Positions 1 through 10,980 of a DNA stretch of 64,000 bases are shown here, piece by piece. How positions within the stretch are numbered: the first letter of the stretch is position 1; the number at the start of each line of letters is the position of its first letter. A program made the position numbers and the translations under genes. Origin of the DNA: Saccharum officinarum (lineage: Eukaryota; Streptophyta; Magnoliopsida; Poales; Poaceae); NCBI GenBank assembly GCA_020631735.1, contig CM036221.1:9281381-9345380 (forward strand), given 5' to 3'. Under the pieces are notes generated by a model, which saw only the letters and a list, made by a program, of their open reading frames with translations, ran no database searches and was not told where the DNA came from.

Positions 1-485
1 TGCGTTGCGTGGACACCCTGCACCTGCACTGGGCGCGGTCACCGCCAACCTGCGCGCGAACGTCCAGCCGGCCGGGTGGGCAGCCCGCGCAGTCAATGAC
101 TGCCGCCGGGCCGCCGACCACGGAGGAGTGCCCGTGCCCGCCCGCCACCACGACCACGGCGGCGCCGCGCCAGTGCACCCGGACCGTAGCTAGCAGCAGC
201 CAGCAGGTTTCGGCTTTGACCAGGCCATGCAATGCGGGTCCCGGCCGGTCGCCTGGGAGACTCTCAATGTAGTGTATTGGGAGACCCTCGTCAATCAAGA
301 CGACACGGTCTCCGCCGGATCAGCATCCACGGGCCGCTCTGCGTCCATGTCGCAGTGTTGCACCCCTCCTTCCCCCCAGTCGCCAACGACGGAGCAGGGG
401 GCCCCTGTCGCTTCTGGAAGAGGGGGCACATACCGGTAAGCACCCCACGTAGCTGGGGTTCATCGGCGCTGCACTGGCCGCGGAT

Positions 486-1113
486 TTGTCGCTTCTGGAG
501 GGGGTACCGCCTACCGGCAAACTGGACTACATCGTTTCACCAGACCTCGACGTACAGACACCGCCGGCGCCATCTGATCTGCCTTCGGCCCACTGCCCGT
601 CGCTTGCTCCCATCACCTTCGAGGTGGCCACGGCACCCTCAGCGCCCACCTGCCGCGCGGAGGACCACGTCGTGGATGAGGATACCGCCTACGCTGTGCC
701 CGGGCTGTCGAACATGCCTCCTCTTGCTCCTGGCACATCGAGCAACACTGATCCGCCCACGAACACCGATGCGGGGAACGGGACGCTGGAGGCAGGGGAG
801 GAAGACCCTAGAACGCTGTTCATCAACTCCCTGTTGCTGCCTCTTCAGGAGAACCTCACCCGCACACCTTCGCGTGGCTCGCACAGCTTGATCCCCCGTC
901 GCACAAGGCGGCATTCCGTGATCCCAATCCGGAGAAGCAAGCCAAGGGCGTTCTAGTGAACAAGTGGGAGCATAGGCCGGACGACGCCGTCACCGGCACA
1001 CCGGATGACACGTTCGCCGAACACATCTCTTCCTCCATGCGCGAGGCGATGCGTGTGTTGCTATCCCCCCTGCATAGCGCACGGCGGAGCACCGCCATCG
1101 GGCTCTCGTGCTA
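486..1113 (+). pseudogene. LINE L1 ORF1 remnant (C-terminal part)
   Basis: ORF1 of plant LINEs makes an RNA-binding, gag-like protein that packages element RNA. Here an open frame of 156 codons (486-956) is Pro/Ser/Thr-rich. After a frame change near 900-950 the reading continues through a segment containing KQAKGVLVNKW and ends in a stop near 1113. That segment resembles the C-terminal ORF1 segment of LINE L4 in this window (QAKARQVLMNKLG), which is the main reason for calling it ORF1. No N-terminal RNA-binding domain could be identified in 1-485. It sits about 30 bp upstream of the ORF2 start, as expected for a LINE. Confidence 0.55.
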
Positions 1114-1145
1114 AGCACAGGACAGCCGTCGCTACACACTTGAAA

Positions 1146-2488
1146 ATGAGTGCAAACCACATCCTTGTCTGGAATGCCTACGGCCTAAACAGCCGTGCGC
1201 GGCGCAGTGCAGTACGGGGCGTCATCAAGCAGCAACGCACCTCCGTAGTTTGTCTTCAAGAGTCCAAGGTCGAAAACCTATCTGTCTCCATGAACATTGA
1301 CATAACGGGGATTGATTTCGATTATGTTTGCCTCCCGGCCATTGGCGTGGCCGGTGGAGTGCTCGTCGCGTGGCGTCGTGATCTCTGGAACGCCTCTCCC
1401 GCAACCATCCGTCGCTTCTCGATAACCCTATGCCTGACGCCTCTTAACGGACTGGGCAAGCCACAACGTGTACGGCCCAACGAACCATGCCGAGAAAGGC
1501 GAATTTCTCCAGGAGATAAGGGATGCGCGCTCAGTCAGCGATTTCAACATGGTTTACCAAGTGTGCGACAAGAACAACGGTAGACTGCACCCTGGCCTCA
1601 TGCGCCGCTTTAGGGGGCTGCTGGACGATCTACAGCTCGATGAGCTCCACCTCTCGGGGCAGTGGTTCACCTAGTCAAACCACAGGGACAACCCCACCTT
1701 GGAGCGCCTGGACCGCATCTTTGCCTTAGCGGATTGGCTTGAGCAATACTCCTGTCATCATTTACGTTGTCTCTCCAGTGATTCCTCAGACCACGTGCCT
1801 CTACTGCTCGTCCTCAACTCTGAGCCGTGGTCACTCCCTCGCTTCTAGTTCGAGGACTTTTGGACGACGATCGAAGGCTTCCGGGATGTCGTCCGCCTCG
1901 CCTGGGGCATCCGCGCAGTAGGGTCCGACCCCTGCAGGATCCTGGACCAAAAGATACGTGCTGTCGCCAAAGCGTTACGCAGCTGGCGCGCAACCAAGAT
2001 TGGTAACATCCGTTTGCAGCTAGCGGCAGCAAGGGTTGTGATCTATGAGCTGGACACGGCACAGGAGAGCCGGCAACTCTCGGCCGAGGAAGTGGAGCTG
2101 CGCAAGGAGCTGAAGCGCGCCGTCCTTGGCTTGGCCTCCTTGAGCCGGACCATGGCCAGAACGCGGTAGTTCCACCTGCAAGCTTGCCACCGTCGTCGCA
2201 AGAATTACCTCTTCGCCATCAACCACAATGGGCAAACGTTCACAGAAGAGGAAGCTAAGGCAGAAATTTTCTCATACTATAATGATTTGTTAGGGACAGC
2301 CTTCGCCCGAGAACATCGCATTGACCTCTATCAGTTGGGCCTGCCGCAGCTGGACCTCACTGACCAAGTCGCGCCGTTCACTGCGATTGAGATAGCCATG
2401 GTGGTCAAGGAAACACCGTCTAACCGTGCGCCCGGCCCAGATGGGCTCACTGCTACCTTCTACAAGGCAGCCTGGGAGATCATGGGGC
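1146..2488 (+). pseudogene. LINE L1 ORF2, 5' half: endonuclease and start of reverse transcriptase
   Basis: ORF2 of an L1-type LINE nicks the target with its endonuclease and reverse-transcribes element RNA there. The ATG at 1146 opens an endonuclease domain with recognisable blocks: WNAYGLNSRARR, CLQESK and the SDFNMVY block, where related elements carry Gly-Asp-Phe-Asn. A frameshift lies near 1445-1470. TAG stops occur at about 1672, 1850 and 2167, the first where the family has Trp in FTWSN. The RT region begins with APGPDGLTATFYKAAW just before the copia insertion at 2494. It continues at 7298. The multiple breaks make this an old, dead copy. Confidence 0.85.
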
Positions 2489-2493
2489 ACGAC

Positions 2494-2665
2494 TGTAGAA
2501 GGAGAATAGAGAGCCAACAAACTTTACTATGGATCTCTTGTGAATGTTTATAGTACAACAGGAGGTTGTCTGTCCCGGTGTACATCGTGGGCGCGTGGTG
2601 ACCGCGCACACGTCTATGACTCTACAGCAGTTGGCGTTCCGCAGTCAAGGCAGTTGTCTTCAACA
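2494..2665 (-). repeat. C1 3' LTR (172 bp)
   Basis: It is a direct repeat of 7093-7292 bounded by TG and CA. It differs from the other LTR by one visible substitution (G versus A near 2586) and lacks a 28-bp stretch present in the 5' LTR. On the minus strand it is preceded by a run of G (2666-2672) acting as polypurine tract. The pol stop codon (2660-2662) lies just inside this LTR. Confidence 0.93.
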
Positions 2666-5600
2666 CCCCCCCGCAGTCTGATGGGTGACAGGAACCACAC
2701 AAAGACTGGAACGGAACGCTTCGAATGTCGTCGTCGGCAGCCCCTTCGTCATGACATCCGCGAATTGTTCAGTTGTCGGCACATGGAGGACACGCAGTTC
2801 ACCGAGCTGAACCCGTTCGCGAACAAAATGGATGTCAAGCTCGATATGCTTCATGCACTTGTGATGTACTGGATTGGACGTCATGTAGACAGCAGAAACG
2901 TTATCGCAGTACACCACAGTAGCCTTCGAGACGCCGCAGTGGAGCTCACCAAGGAGCTGCCGGAGCCAGATGCATTCCGCGGCGGCATTGGCCACGGCTC
3001 GATATTCTGCTTCTGCGCTGGACCGTGACACGGTCGCTTGCCGTTTTGACGACTAGGAAACGAGGGAGTTGCCGAGGTAGACGCAGAACCCGGAGGTCGA
3101 TCGCCGTGTGTCCGGGCACCCGGCCCAGTCGGCGTCGGAGTAGGCAGTGATGTCGAGTTCGTCAGAGGCGCGCAGATGTAGACCGAGCGACGTCGTGCCG
3201 CGGACGTAGCGAAGAATGCGCTTGAGTAGCGCCATATGAGGTGCTCTCGGGTTGTGCATGTGGAGACAAGCTTGCTGCACGGCGAAGGCGATGTCGGGGC
3301 GCGTCATGGTCAGGTACTGGAGAGCTCCCGCCAGGCTGCGATAGGACTTGGCGTCATCAGCAGCAGGTCCGTCGGAGGAGAGTTTTCCCTTGGCGTCGAT
3401 CGGCGTGACAGCAGACTTGCAATTGGACATCCCGGCGCGCTCGAGGATGTCTGCAGCATATCGTTCTTGGGAGAGGTAGAAGCCATCCTTTGTGCGCTTG
3501 ACGTCGATGCCGAGGAAGAACCGCAGCTCGCCCATGTCCTTGACAGCGAACTCCGCGCGGAGGCGATCAATGATGTGCTGAAGTAAGCTCGAGCTGGAGC
3601 CAGTGAGCACAATATCGTCCACATAAAGGAGAAGATACGCGATGTGTTGCCCGCGACGAAGAACAAAAAGGGACGAATCGGATCGAGTCGCCTGGAAACC
3701 GAGCTTGATGACGAACTCAACGAAACGTGTGAACCAAGCGCGCGGAGCTTGCCGAAGGCCATAGAGAGACTTGTCGAGCAGGCACACCGCGTTTGGGCGT
3801 TCAGCATCGACAAAACCAGTCGGTTGCTGACAGAGGACATGCTCCTTTAGATGACCATGGAGGAAGGCATTAGAAACGTCTAGTTGCTTTGTCGGCCAGT
3901 GACGTGACGCAGCGATGACAAGGACAGTGCGAATGGTGGCCGGTTTAACCACCGGGGTGAAGGTTTCCCCAAAGTCAACCCCAACGCGTTGAGTGAATCC
4001 GCGCACCACCCAGCGGGCTTTGTAACGCTCTAAGGAGCCATCTGGATTCAGCTTATGTTTAAAGACCCATTTGCCAGTGACAATGTTGGCGCCTGGGGGC
4101 CGGTCGACGAGACGCCAGGTCCGGTTGCGCTCGAGGGCGTCAAACTCGAGAGCCATGGCCGCACGCCAATGGGGATCCTTGAGAGCAGCGCGGGCGGAGG
4201 TAGGAATGGGTGAGATGGCCGGTGCAGGTGCGGATTGCTCGCTGGCCAGTGCGTATTTTGGGTTGGGTTTGAATATGCCTGCTCTGGAGCGTGTCTGCAT
4301 ATGGTGACTGGGTGCCGCGGGCGCCGGAGCCGTTGGCGCGGGCGCGGCGGAAGAATTGGGCGCAGGCACACTGGATGCAGATGAGAGCGAGGGGGTGGAT
4401 GCGGGTGGAGTGGCACTAGGCAGCGGATGCGTTGGAGCATGGACCGGTGGCGGAAGATGCTGAATAATTACAGTTTCGTTAGATACTGTAGCTCGTTCAG
4501 CTAATGTCGGCTGAATCTGGGTACTGACAGAGGCGAAAGGAAATCGAGTTTCGTCGAAGACAACGTGACGGGATGTGATGACTCGACGTGTCTAAAGATC
4601 CAGACACCGATAACCACGGTGGTCAGCTGGATAGCCGAGAAGAGCACACGGCGTGGAGCGAGCGCTGAGCTTGTTGGCCGCAGTGGAACTCTGATTGGGA
4701 AAGCAGAGACAGCCGAACACGCGTAAGTGTGTATAGGATGGTGGGGCGCCAAAAAGAAGCTGGAAGGGGGTGTCACTGCCACTAGCCTGACAGGGACGAC
4801 GATTGATCAGATGGGTGGCTGTGGACAAAGCTTCAACCCAGTACGCACCGGGCATGGCAGCATGAAGAAGAAGGCTGCGGATGCAGTCATTGAGCGTTCT
4901 GATGATACGCTCAGCCTTCCCATTTTGGGAGGAGGTATAGGGGCAGGAGAGACGGAGCACGACGCCATGGCGTTTGAGGTGAGTACGCAGGGCATGGTTA
5001 TCAAATTCCTTCCCATTGTCAGTTTGCAGGGCAAGGAGAGGAAGTTGGAATTGAGTAAGAACATGGGCATGAAAAGCAATCAGACAATGTAGCACATCAG
5101 ATTTGGCCCGTAAAGGAAAGGTCCAAGTATAATGGGTGAAATCATCAATTAACACCAAATAGTACTTGAATCCAGAGAAGCTAGTGACAGGAGAGGTCCA
5201 TACATCTGCGTGCACAATCTGAAAAGGGACATAGCTAACTGAATTGGAAGAAGAGAAAGGTAAACGAACATGCTTGCCCAACTGGCAAGCTTCACAGGTA
5301 GAAGACAGTTTGCTGAATGTAAACTCGAGACTAGGAAGGGTCTGCTGAAGCGAACGACGCCCCGGGTGACCCAACCGCTGATGCCAGAGCTCGACAGTGG
5401 GGGTGGTGGCGACGAGAGCCTCCGGTGATGAGGGAGCCAGAGAGTACAACTCGCCGTTGCTGTTACATCGGAGGAGCACCGTGCGGGTGGGAAGATCCTT
5501 GATGGAAAAACCGAAGGGGTCAAATTCAACGCTAACATTGTTGTCTCGAGTTAGAGTACGAACAGAAATCAGATTTTTGACGAGGGAGGGAGAGATAAGA

Positions 5601-6987
5601 ACATTGCGGAGATGAAGAGGAGATCGATCAGTAGCAATGGTAGTGGAGGCGCGGTGAGTAACAGGCAGGGATGCGCCATTGCCTACTGTGATCGAAGTGG
5701 AATGCGAGAGAGGTTGAGGGAAGGGGAAGTTACCAGCGTCGGACGACATGTGTGAAGACGCGCCGGTATCCAGGAACCACTCGGCCGTCTGTGGTCCAGA
5801 CGGTGGAACGGCCGACGTAGCCAGGGCGGCGAGGAGGGCCTGCTGGTTCCAGACGTCCTGTGCCGGCGCCGGATGGCTGTAGGCACTCGGGGCAGGAGGT
5901 GGGTGGATGTAACCGCCCGGAGTCGAAGGCAGCTGACCGGCGAAGTAGGCTTGATGCAGTGCCGTGCCAGGACGAGGACCAAGGACGCCGGCCCCCGGTG
6001 CACGGAAAGGCATCTGCCAAGCCTGGACCATGCCGGTCCATGGGTTGGCGCCAGGCGCGCAACCGCGCGGCGCCAAAGTGGAACCGCCAGGATGATGCTG
6101 CTGCTGCTGGTAGCCACGGCCGCGGCCCCGGCCACACCCCTTCCTGTTGTCAGAGCGATGTGGGGCGCCAGTGCCGGTTGCTGGTGGCTTGGCGGCGTTC
6201 GAGGAGGTGCTGGAACCACCATCGCCGGAAGACGGAGCAGGCGGACGGGAACCGCCGGTTGCGACGAGGGCTTGGTGAGCAGCGGACTTGGCGTGTTCCT
6301 TGTCATAGTGTTCTTCCAAAAGTAGATAGGAGCGCGCCGAGAGGAAGGTATGCGGCGGTTGCTTCGCCGTGATCGCCGGTATGGCGTGGCGATACTTGGA
6401 GCTGAGACCGCGCAGCATGTTCAGAACTTGACTCGTCTCGCGAACCGGCTGGCCGACGTCGCGAAGGGCATCGGCGAGCTGCTTAAGGCGACTAGTGTAC
6501 TGAGTGATGTCCATGTCGCCTTGGACGAGGTTCCGGCGGCTTCGAGGTACACGGCGCGGTGGAGCTCGTTGTCGTGGAAATGATCGTGGATGGCAGTCCA
6601 GATGTGGTGCGCGGTGGCCTTCGGAGCGCGAACAATGGCACGCACGTCCTTGGAGATGCAGTTGTACAGCCAGCTCAAAATGCAATTGTCGCAGAGGCGC
6701 CAGTCCGGATCGTGGCGCTGAGCAGAGGTTGGCGGAGAGGAGACGTGGGCAGTGAGGCCAAACTTGCCGAGGAAGGCGTCGAAGAAGCAACGCCATTCAT
6801 CGTAGTTGGGCTCGGCGAGCTCGAGGACGACCGGAACATGGGACTTGATGTTCACGGTTTGGAGCACGGCGATGGGAGGTGCGGCAGCGGGAGGGAGGTC
6901 GCCATCGATGGAGGAGGTGAAGGATGCGTCAGAGGAAGTGTCGGATTCGGAGCCGGAGAAGAGGGGGTTGTCATCCATGTTGGGCAT
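2660..6987 (-). pseudogene. C1 gag-pol polyprotein, broken
   Basis: The reading starts at the ATG at 6987 (MPNMDDNPLFSG). The gag capsid region contains NYDEWRCFFDAFLGKFGL, then shifts frame near 6535. The frame then stays open to about 4592 and covers the gag C-terminus, protease (WFLDTGASSHM), the pre-integrase zinc region (ELWHQRLGHPG) and integrase (QTDNGKEF, NGKAERI). A TAG at about 4590 follows GYRCLDL. The next frame (to 3053) holds RT with YLLLYVDDIVL and RNase H with AYSDADWAGCPD. A TAG at about 3050 replaces the Trp of the usual SLVSWSSKRQ. RNase H then resumes and ends at 2660. Three lesions in an element with similar LTRs suggest a fairly recent loss of coding capacity. Confidence 0.93.
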
Positions 6988-7079
6988 GGCGGCAACAAGG
7001 GAAGGATCGCACGGAGGTGAGCAGCGGAGGCGAGAGACGGCGAGGAACGGCGGCGAGCAGCAGAGGGGATCAACCCGTG

Positions 7080-7092
7080 CAAGCTGATACCA
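7080..7092 (-). other. C1 primer binding site
   Basis: Directly inside the 5' LTR, the minus strand reads TGGTATCAGCTTG. The first nine bases match the complement of the 3' end of initiator methionine tRNA, the usual copia primer. The match decays after TGGTATCAG. Confidence 0.8.
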
Positions 7093-7292
7093 TGTAGAAG
7101 GAGAATAGAGAGCCAACAAACTTTACTATGGATCTCTTGTGAATGTTTATAGTACAACAGGAGGTTGTCTGTCCACGCAGGGAGCAGCAACCGATCATAT
7201 GCCGGTGTACATCATGGGCGCGTGGTGACCGCGCACACGTCTATGACTCTACAGCAGTTGGCGTTCCGCAGTCAAGGCAGTTGTCTTCAACA
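7093..7292 (-). repeat. C1 5' LTR (200 bp)
   Basis: It is the partner of 2494-2665, with the same termini. It contains an extra 28 bp at about 7174-7201 that is absent from the other LTR. Because LTRs are identical at insertion, one copy changed afterwards, most simply by deletion in the 3' LTR. Confidence 0.93.
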
Positions 7293-7297
7293 ACGAC

Positions 7298-9419
7298 GTT
7301 GTTCGGGCCTTCCAGTCGCTGTGGGACCTGGACTTCCGGAGCTTCCACCACCTTAACGAGGCCGTCATGGTGCTGTTGCACAAGACACAAGCTCCGACCG
7401 GGCTAAAGGACTACAGGCCCATCAGCTTGATCCATTCCGTGGGGAAGCTGTTCTCCAAGTGCTTGGCGCTGCGTCTAGTGCCAAGGATGCACACGCTAGT
7501 CAAGATCAACCAGTCGGCATTCATTCGAGGCCGGCAAATACACGAGAACTTCATGACGGTGCAGCTCGCGTGCAGGTGGCTACATGCCCGCCAGTGCCCG
7601 GCAGTGCTGCTCAAAATCGACCTCGCTAAGGCCTTCGACTCGGTGGCCTGGCCGTTCCTGCTGGAGGTTTTGGAGCACGCCGGCTTCCCTCTCTGGTGGC
7701 AGGATTGGGTCTCGGCCCTGTTGTGCACGGCCAGCACCAAGGTGTTGGTTAATGGACGCCCCGGCAACCGCATCTGCCATGCCCGCGGCCTGCAGCAGGG
7801 CGACCCCCTGTCTCCCCTCCTCTTCGTGATCGTCATGGAGGTGCTGAATGCGCTCATCAACGAAGCAAATCGCCGAGCCGTCTTCACCCCTCTACCGGAC
7901 AAAATTAGGCATCGTGCGTCTGTCTATGCCAATGACCTTGTCATCTTCCTCTCCCCGGATGTGAATGACTTCATCAACATTCGCTGTATCCTGGACTTAT
8001 TTGCTGGTGTGTTGGGGCTCGTCACTAACGTCGACAAGTGCATCATCACGCCGATCCGCTGCTCCCAGCCATAGATCGTTGCGGTGCAGCAGGTGTTCCC
8101 TTGCAAGGTCCAAGGCTTCCCCACCAGATACCTGGGCGTGCCCCTATCACTGTCGAGGATCAGCCGTTGTGATGAACAACGGCTTGTTGATGCGGTTGCG
8201 GCCCGCATACCGACTTGGAAGGGGGCCTGCTGACCAGCGTGGGGCGTGCGACCCTCACCCAGATGACTCTATCCGCCATCCCAGTGCATGTTTCCATCTA
8301 CTGCTGCCTATCTGCATGGGCCATTGGCGACATAGACCGAAGGCGGCGGGCTTTCCTCTGGACGGGCACTGAGTCCGTCTCCGGTGGGCGGTGCAAAATC
8401 ACCTGGCCCATAGTGTGCGCACCCTGTGACAATGGAGGTCTGGGAATCCCCGACCTCAGGATCCTCGGGTATGCGCTTCGGTTGCAATGGGAATGGCTAC
8501 GAAGAACCAAGCCCGACTTCGCCTGGGCGCTGCTTCCGTCGAACCAAGGGAGGAATATCTCCTCCATGTTCTCTGCTTCGGTCACTATCGAGGTCAGTGA
8601 TGGCGCCTCTACGCGCTTCTAGACGGATGCATGGCTGCCTGTCGGGGTCATCTCTTCTTTCGCCCCCAACCTGTTCAGGGCGGTGGGCCGTCGGCGTCTC
8701 GGACGTTCAGTGAAGGACGCGCTGCCAGGCCGTCGTTGGGTGCGAGACATCACCGGCGCCCTTACTGCAACGGTCCTCTCTGAGTTCGTTCAGCTCTGGA
8801 CAAGGCTTCAGGATGTCCAGCTGCGGCCACTTGAATCCGATCGTTTCGTCTGGCGTTGGTCGACCGATGGCCAATACTCCATACGTTCGGTGTACAGGGC
8901 CTACTTTGTCGGTTGGACGGCCATGGCGGGGCCAAGGAGTTGTGGCATGCTGTAGTCCCACCGAAGGTGAAGTTCTTCTTTTGGATGGTCTTGCACGGCC
9001 GCCTATGGACCGCTGACCGTAGGAAACGGCATGGTCTCCAGTTGGATGCGGCATGCGTCTTATGCGATCAGCTAGATGAAACAACGGACCACCTCCTCTG
9101 CTCTTGTGTCTTCATCTGCGAGGTATGGTCCCGGTTGCTGCACGCCTTGGCCTACCCAGCTGTTGCTCCTGTGCAAGACTCCACGCTACTCGACTGGTGG
9201 CTTTTGGCTCGGGCGAGAATACCGCGGGCCCTCCGGCGCAGCTTCGACTCACTTGTACTATTGGTATCGTGGCTTCTGTGGAAGGAGAGGAACCGCCGGA
9301 CCTTCGACCACAGATCCATGACGGCGCCCGAACTGCTACGATGCATATCGGAGGAGGCGAATGTTTGGATCGTGGCGGGCTACAGATGCCTCGCGTTGCT
9401 CACGGCCATGGCGGCTTAG
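7298..9419 (+). pseudogene. LINE L1 ORF2, 3' half: reverse transcriptase and zf-RVT
   Basis: This continues the RT domain interrupted at 2493. Visible RT blocks are LKDYRPISLIHSVGKLFSK, QSAFIRGRQIHENF, KIDLAKAFDSVAW and GLQQGDPLSPLLF. The catalytic box reads YANDL at about 7927-7941, so the first of the two box aspartates is Asn, which should abolish polymerisation. TAG stops follow near 8072 and 8621, and there is a frame change near 8940. The C-terminal zf-RVT domain is at 8856-9419, with a Trp/Cys/His pattern including CVLCDQLDETTDHLL and LLWKERNRR. The stop at 9417-9419 is followed by about 200 bp of 3' UTR. Confidence 0.88.
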
Positions 9420-9620
9420 CGCCGCACTGCGCACCGCCTTGTCCACGTCACGCAACGAGTTTCTTAGTTAGTTTACAACCTCGGTTTCCACCGGTTCCTG
9501 GTGATTTGTGTCGTGTGGCCCTCCAAGATGTGAACGGCCCCTCGCCGCTTCTGTCTTTGGAGTTTGTAAAACTCTCGCCTCCACTTAACGAAGCACGTGC
9601 CAATGCACGCTTTCGAAAAA

Positions 9621-9921
9621 GCATGCCAATTAAATCCTGCACAATGATGATCTTTAAGAGTAAAGAAAAATACTTAGCAAAAAAAACTGGGCATTTTTCA
9701 CGCTTACAATTGCCACATTTGACTTAGAGAGAATTATTTGCTTGGTCCTTAAAAAAAGTTGGTCTTACGTTCTTGATCCCTTTTTATTTTTGAACTTACA
9801 TATTTGGTCTGAGAGCTATCTTTGGTTACTTATATGGTCCTTCCATTAGTTTTGGGATTAAGTCAAGGGTGAAACAACAATTTTGCAATATTCGGTCAGG
9901 CTTAGTAAAATCTGAATTTTT
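9621..9921. other. A/T-rich upstream region of the RIP-like gene
   Basis: It lies between the LINE L1 tail and the RIP-like ORF. It is rich in A and T, and I could not assign a convincing TATA box. The ORF start lies next to a plausible 3' splice site (TATGTATCAG before GCTCCC at about 9931), so an upstream exon or part of an intron may lie here. Confidence 0.4.
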
Positions 9922-10683
9922 ATGTATCAGGCTCCCAGGTTCACTTTCCGCCTGCACAACAACCCAACAAAGATGGCAAGATCTCTCAAAAAGCTTCTCA
10001 AAGAGGTGATGGACCTCCTTGCAACCCGTGCCCAAGTTTTTGTTGTCAATCATGAGAACATTGACTACCGAAGGCAGCTCACCGCGGACGAAGGTTTCTT
10101 CACCATCCTCGTCAAGCCGCCTGTGGACTGGCAAGCAGTTGCTCCTGTAGTCCTGGCATTCAGTCTTCGAGACCTTTACCTTCTAGGCTACCAGGACAAT
10201 GCTGATGGGGGTAGATGGAAGCTGTACGATGACGCCTATCTGATCGGCAGCGGAGCTGATGACCCAGCCAATGCCAACTCCTGGGAGTACCTTAACTACA
10301 GTGGTGGGTACACTGAAGAGATGCATCATGTGCAGATTGGAATGGCACCCATGTACTTTGCCCTGCAGACGATTAACAACCCAGCATCTGATGACATGGC
10401 CGTGCGGTTGGCCCTCGGCGTGTACATCATCATCATACCTGAAGCCTGCCGGTTCCCAGTCTGGAAGAGCTACTTGGTGGGCCTCCTCCGCCGGTTTGAG
10501 ACAGTCATTCTTATCCATCAGGAGGACCGTTTCGATGGCTATTTCACTAAATGGTCTTCCATCTGCAAGCGGGTGCGTCAAGGACCAGCAAGATTCATTC
10601 CAGGAAATGGATTTGCCACTTACCAGAGACTGATTGAGGTTGTGTTTGTCCTGCTGAGCCGCCCACCCGCCGATGAGCTCTGA
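9922..10683 (+). CDS. Ribosome-inactivating-protein-like domain (rRNA N-glycosidase family)
   Basis: This open frame of 253 codons has the plan of the RIP A-chain fold, a family that removes one adenine from the large-subunit rRNA sarcin-ricin loop. N-terminal beta/helix text (RFTFRLHNN, then SLKKLLKEV) is followed by a core strand LRDLYLLGYQ (about 82-91), a Tyr in GGYTEEM (about 130) and the signature helix IPEACRFP (about 172-179). The signature gives Glu174 and Arg177. A Trp follows at 211 (KWSSICK), where the family has its active-site Trp. The first active-site Tyr is not obvious; a Trp in GRWKLY stands near its expected place, so activity is uncertain. There is no signal peptide and no lectin B chain, so this would be type 1 or a partial gene. 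The ATG at 9922 may be intronic. Confidence 0.72.
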   Translation: MYQAPRFTFRLHNNPTKMARSLKKLLKEVMDLLATRAQVFVVNHENIDYRRQLTADEGFFTILVKPPVDWQAVAPVVLAFSLRDLYLLGYQDNADGGRWKLYDDAYLIGSGADDPANANSWEYLNYSGGYTEEMHHVQIGMAPMYFALQTINNPASDDMAVRLALGVYIIIIPEACRFPVWKSYLVGLLRRFETVILIHQEDRFDGYFTKWSSICKRVRQGPARFIPGNGFATYQRLIEVVFVLLSRPPADEL

Positions 10684-10977
10684 GGTCGTCGTTTCGAGCT
10701 ACCCGATCCTCTACTAGCCCTGAGATATCTATATAAATGTGTTCGTTCTTTAATGTTCTTATGACGCTCCATGTATATCTTTTTGCACTTTGTTGTGCTC
10801 TAGATGCAACACCCTAAATGTTAATTACGCTCTTTGCATTAATCATGTCATAAGCATCTTCTTTAGTTATGCTGATATGGATTTCTTGTTTGAGTGATCA
10901 TATGAAATGATAGCTGTTAAGTCCTGAAGTGTGTGTTGTTGCAAAAATTCTTGCTTGTGTAATGTGTATTGCCTTGC
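10684..10977 (+). other. 3' flank of the RIP-like gene
   Basis: This A/T-rich sequence follows the stop codon and presumably includes the 3' UTR. I see no further coding signal and no clear polyadenylation hexamer. Confidence 0.4.
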
Positions 10978-10980
10978 TAA

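Larger units (their letters stand above)
2494..7292 (-). mobile_element. Ty1/copia LTR retrotransposon C1, inserted in LINE L1
   Basis: This complete element of 4799 bp lies on the minus strand. The LTRs begin TG and end CA, and the 5-bp target duplication ACGAC is exact at 2489-2493 and 7293-7297. The minus-strand order is 5' LTR (7093-7292), primer binding site, gag, protease, integrase, RT, RNase H, polypurine tract and 3' LTR (2494-2665). The domain order with integrase before RT makes it copia. The short LTRs and the RNase H text AYSDADWAGCPDTRRSTSG suggest the Ale/Retrofit (Hopscotch-like) lineage, which is an inference. Coding capacity is broken by one gag frameshift and two stops. Confidence 0.95.
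1..9620 (+). mobile_element. LINE L1 (non-LTR retrotransposon), old, split by copia C1
   Basis: This is a plant L1-clade LINE read on the plus strand and truncated by the window's left edge. In order it shows an ORF1 C-terminal remnant, an apurinic-endonuclease domain, a reverse transcriptase and a zf-RVT C-terminus. A 3' UTR follows and ends in a short A-tract near 9611-9620. Positions 2494-7292 are a later copia insertion flanked by ACGAC, so the two LINE halves join at 2493/7298. The ORFs carry several frameshifts and TAG stops where homologous LINEs have Trp or Gln. No target duplication could be assigned because the 5' end is outside the window or decayed. Confidence 0.9.

Noticed and set aside
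4727..5092. Plus-strand open frames within C1 (also 5860-6372 and 6559-7020)
   Set aside because: They are antisense shadows of the gag-pol frame and carry no domain of their own.
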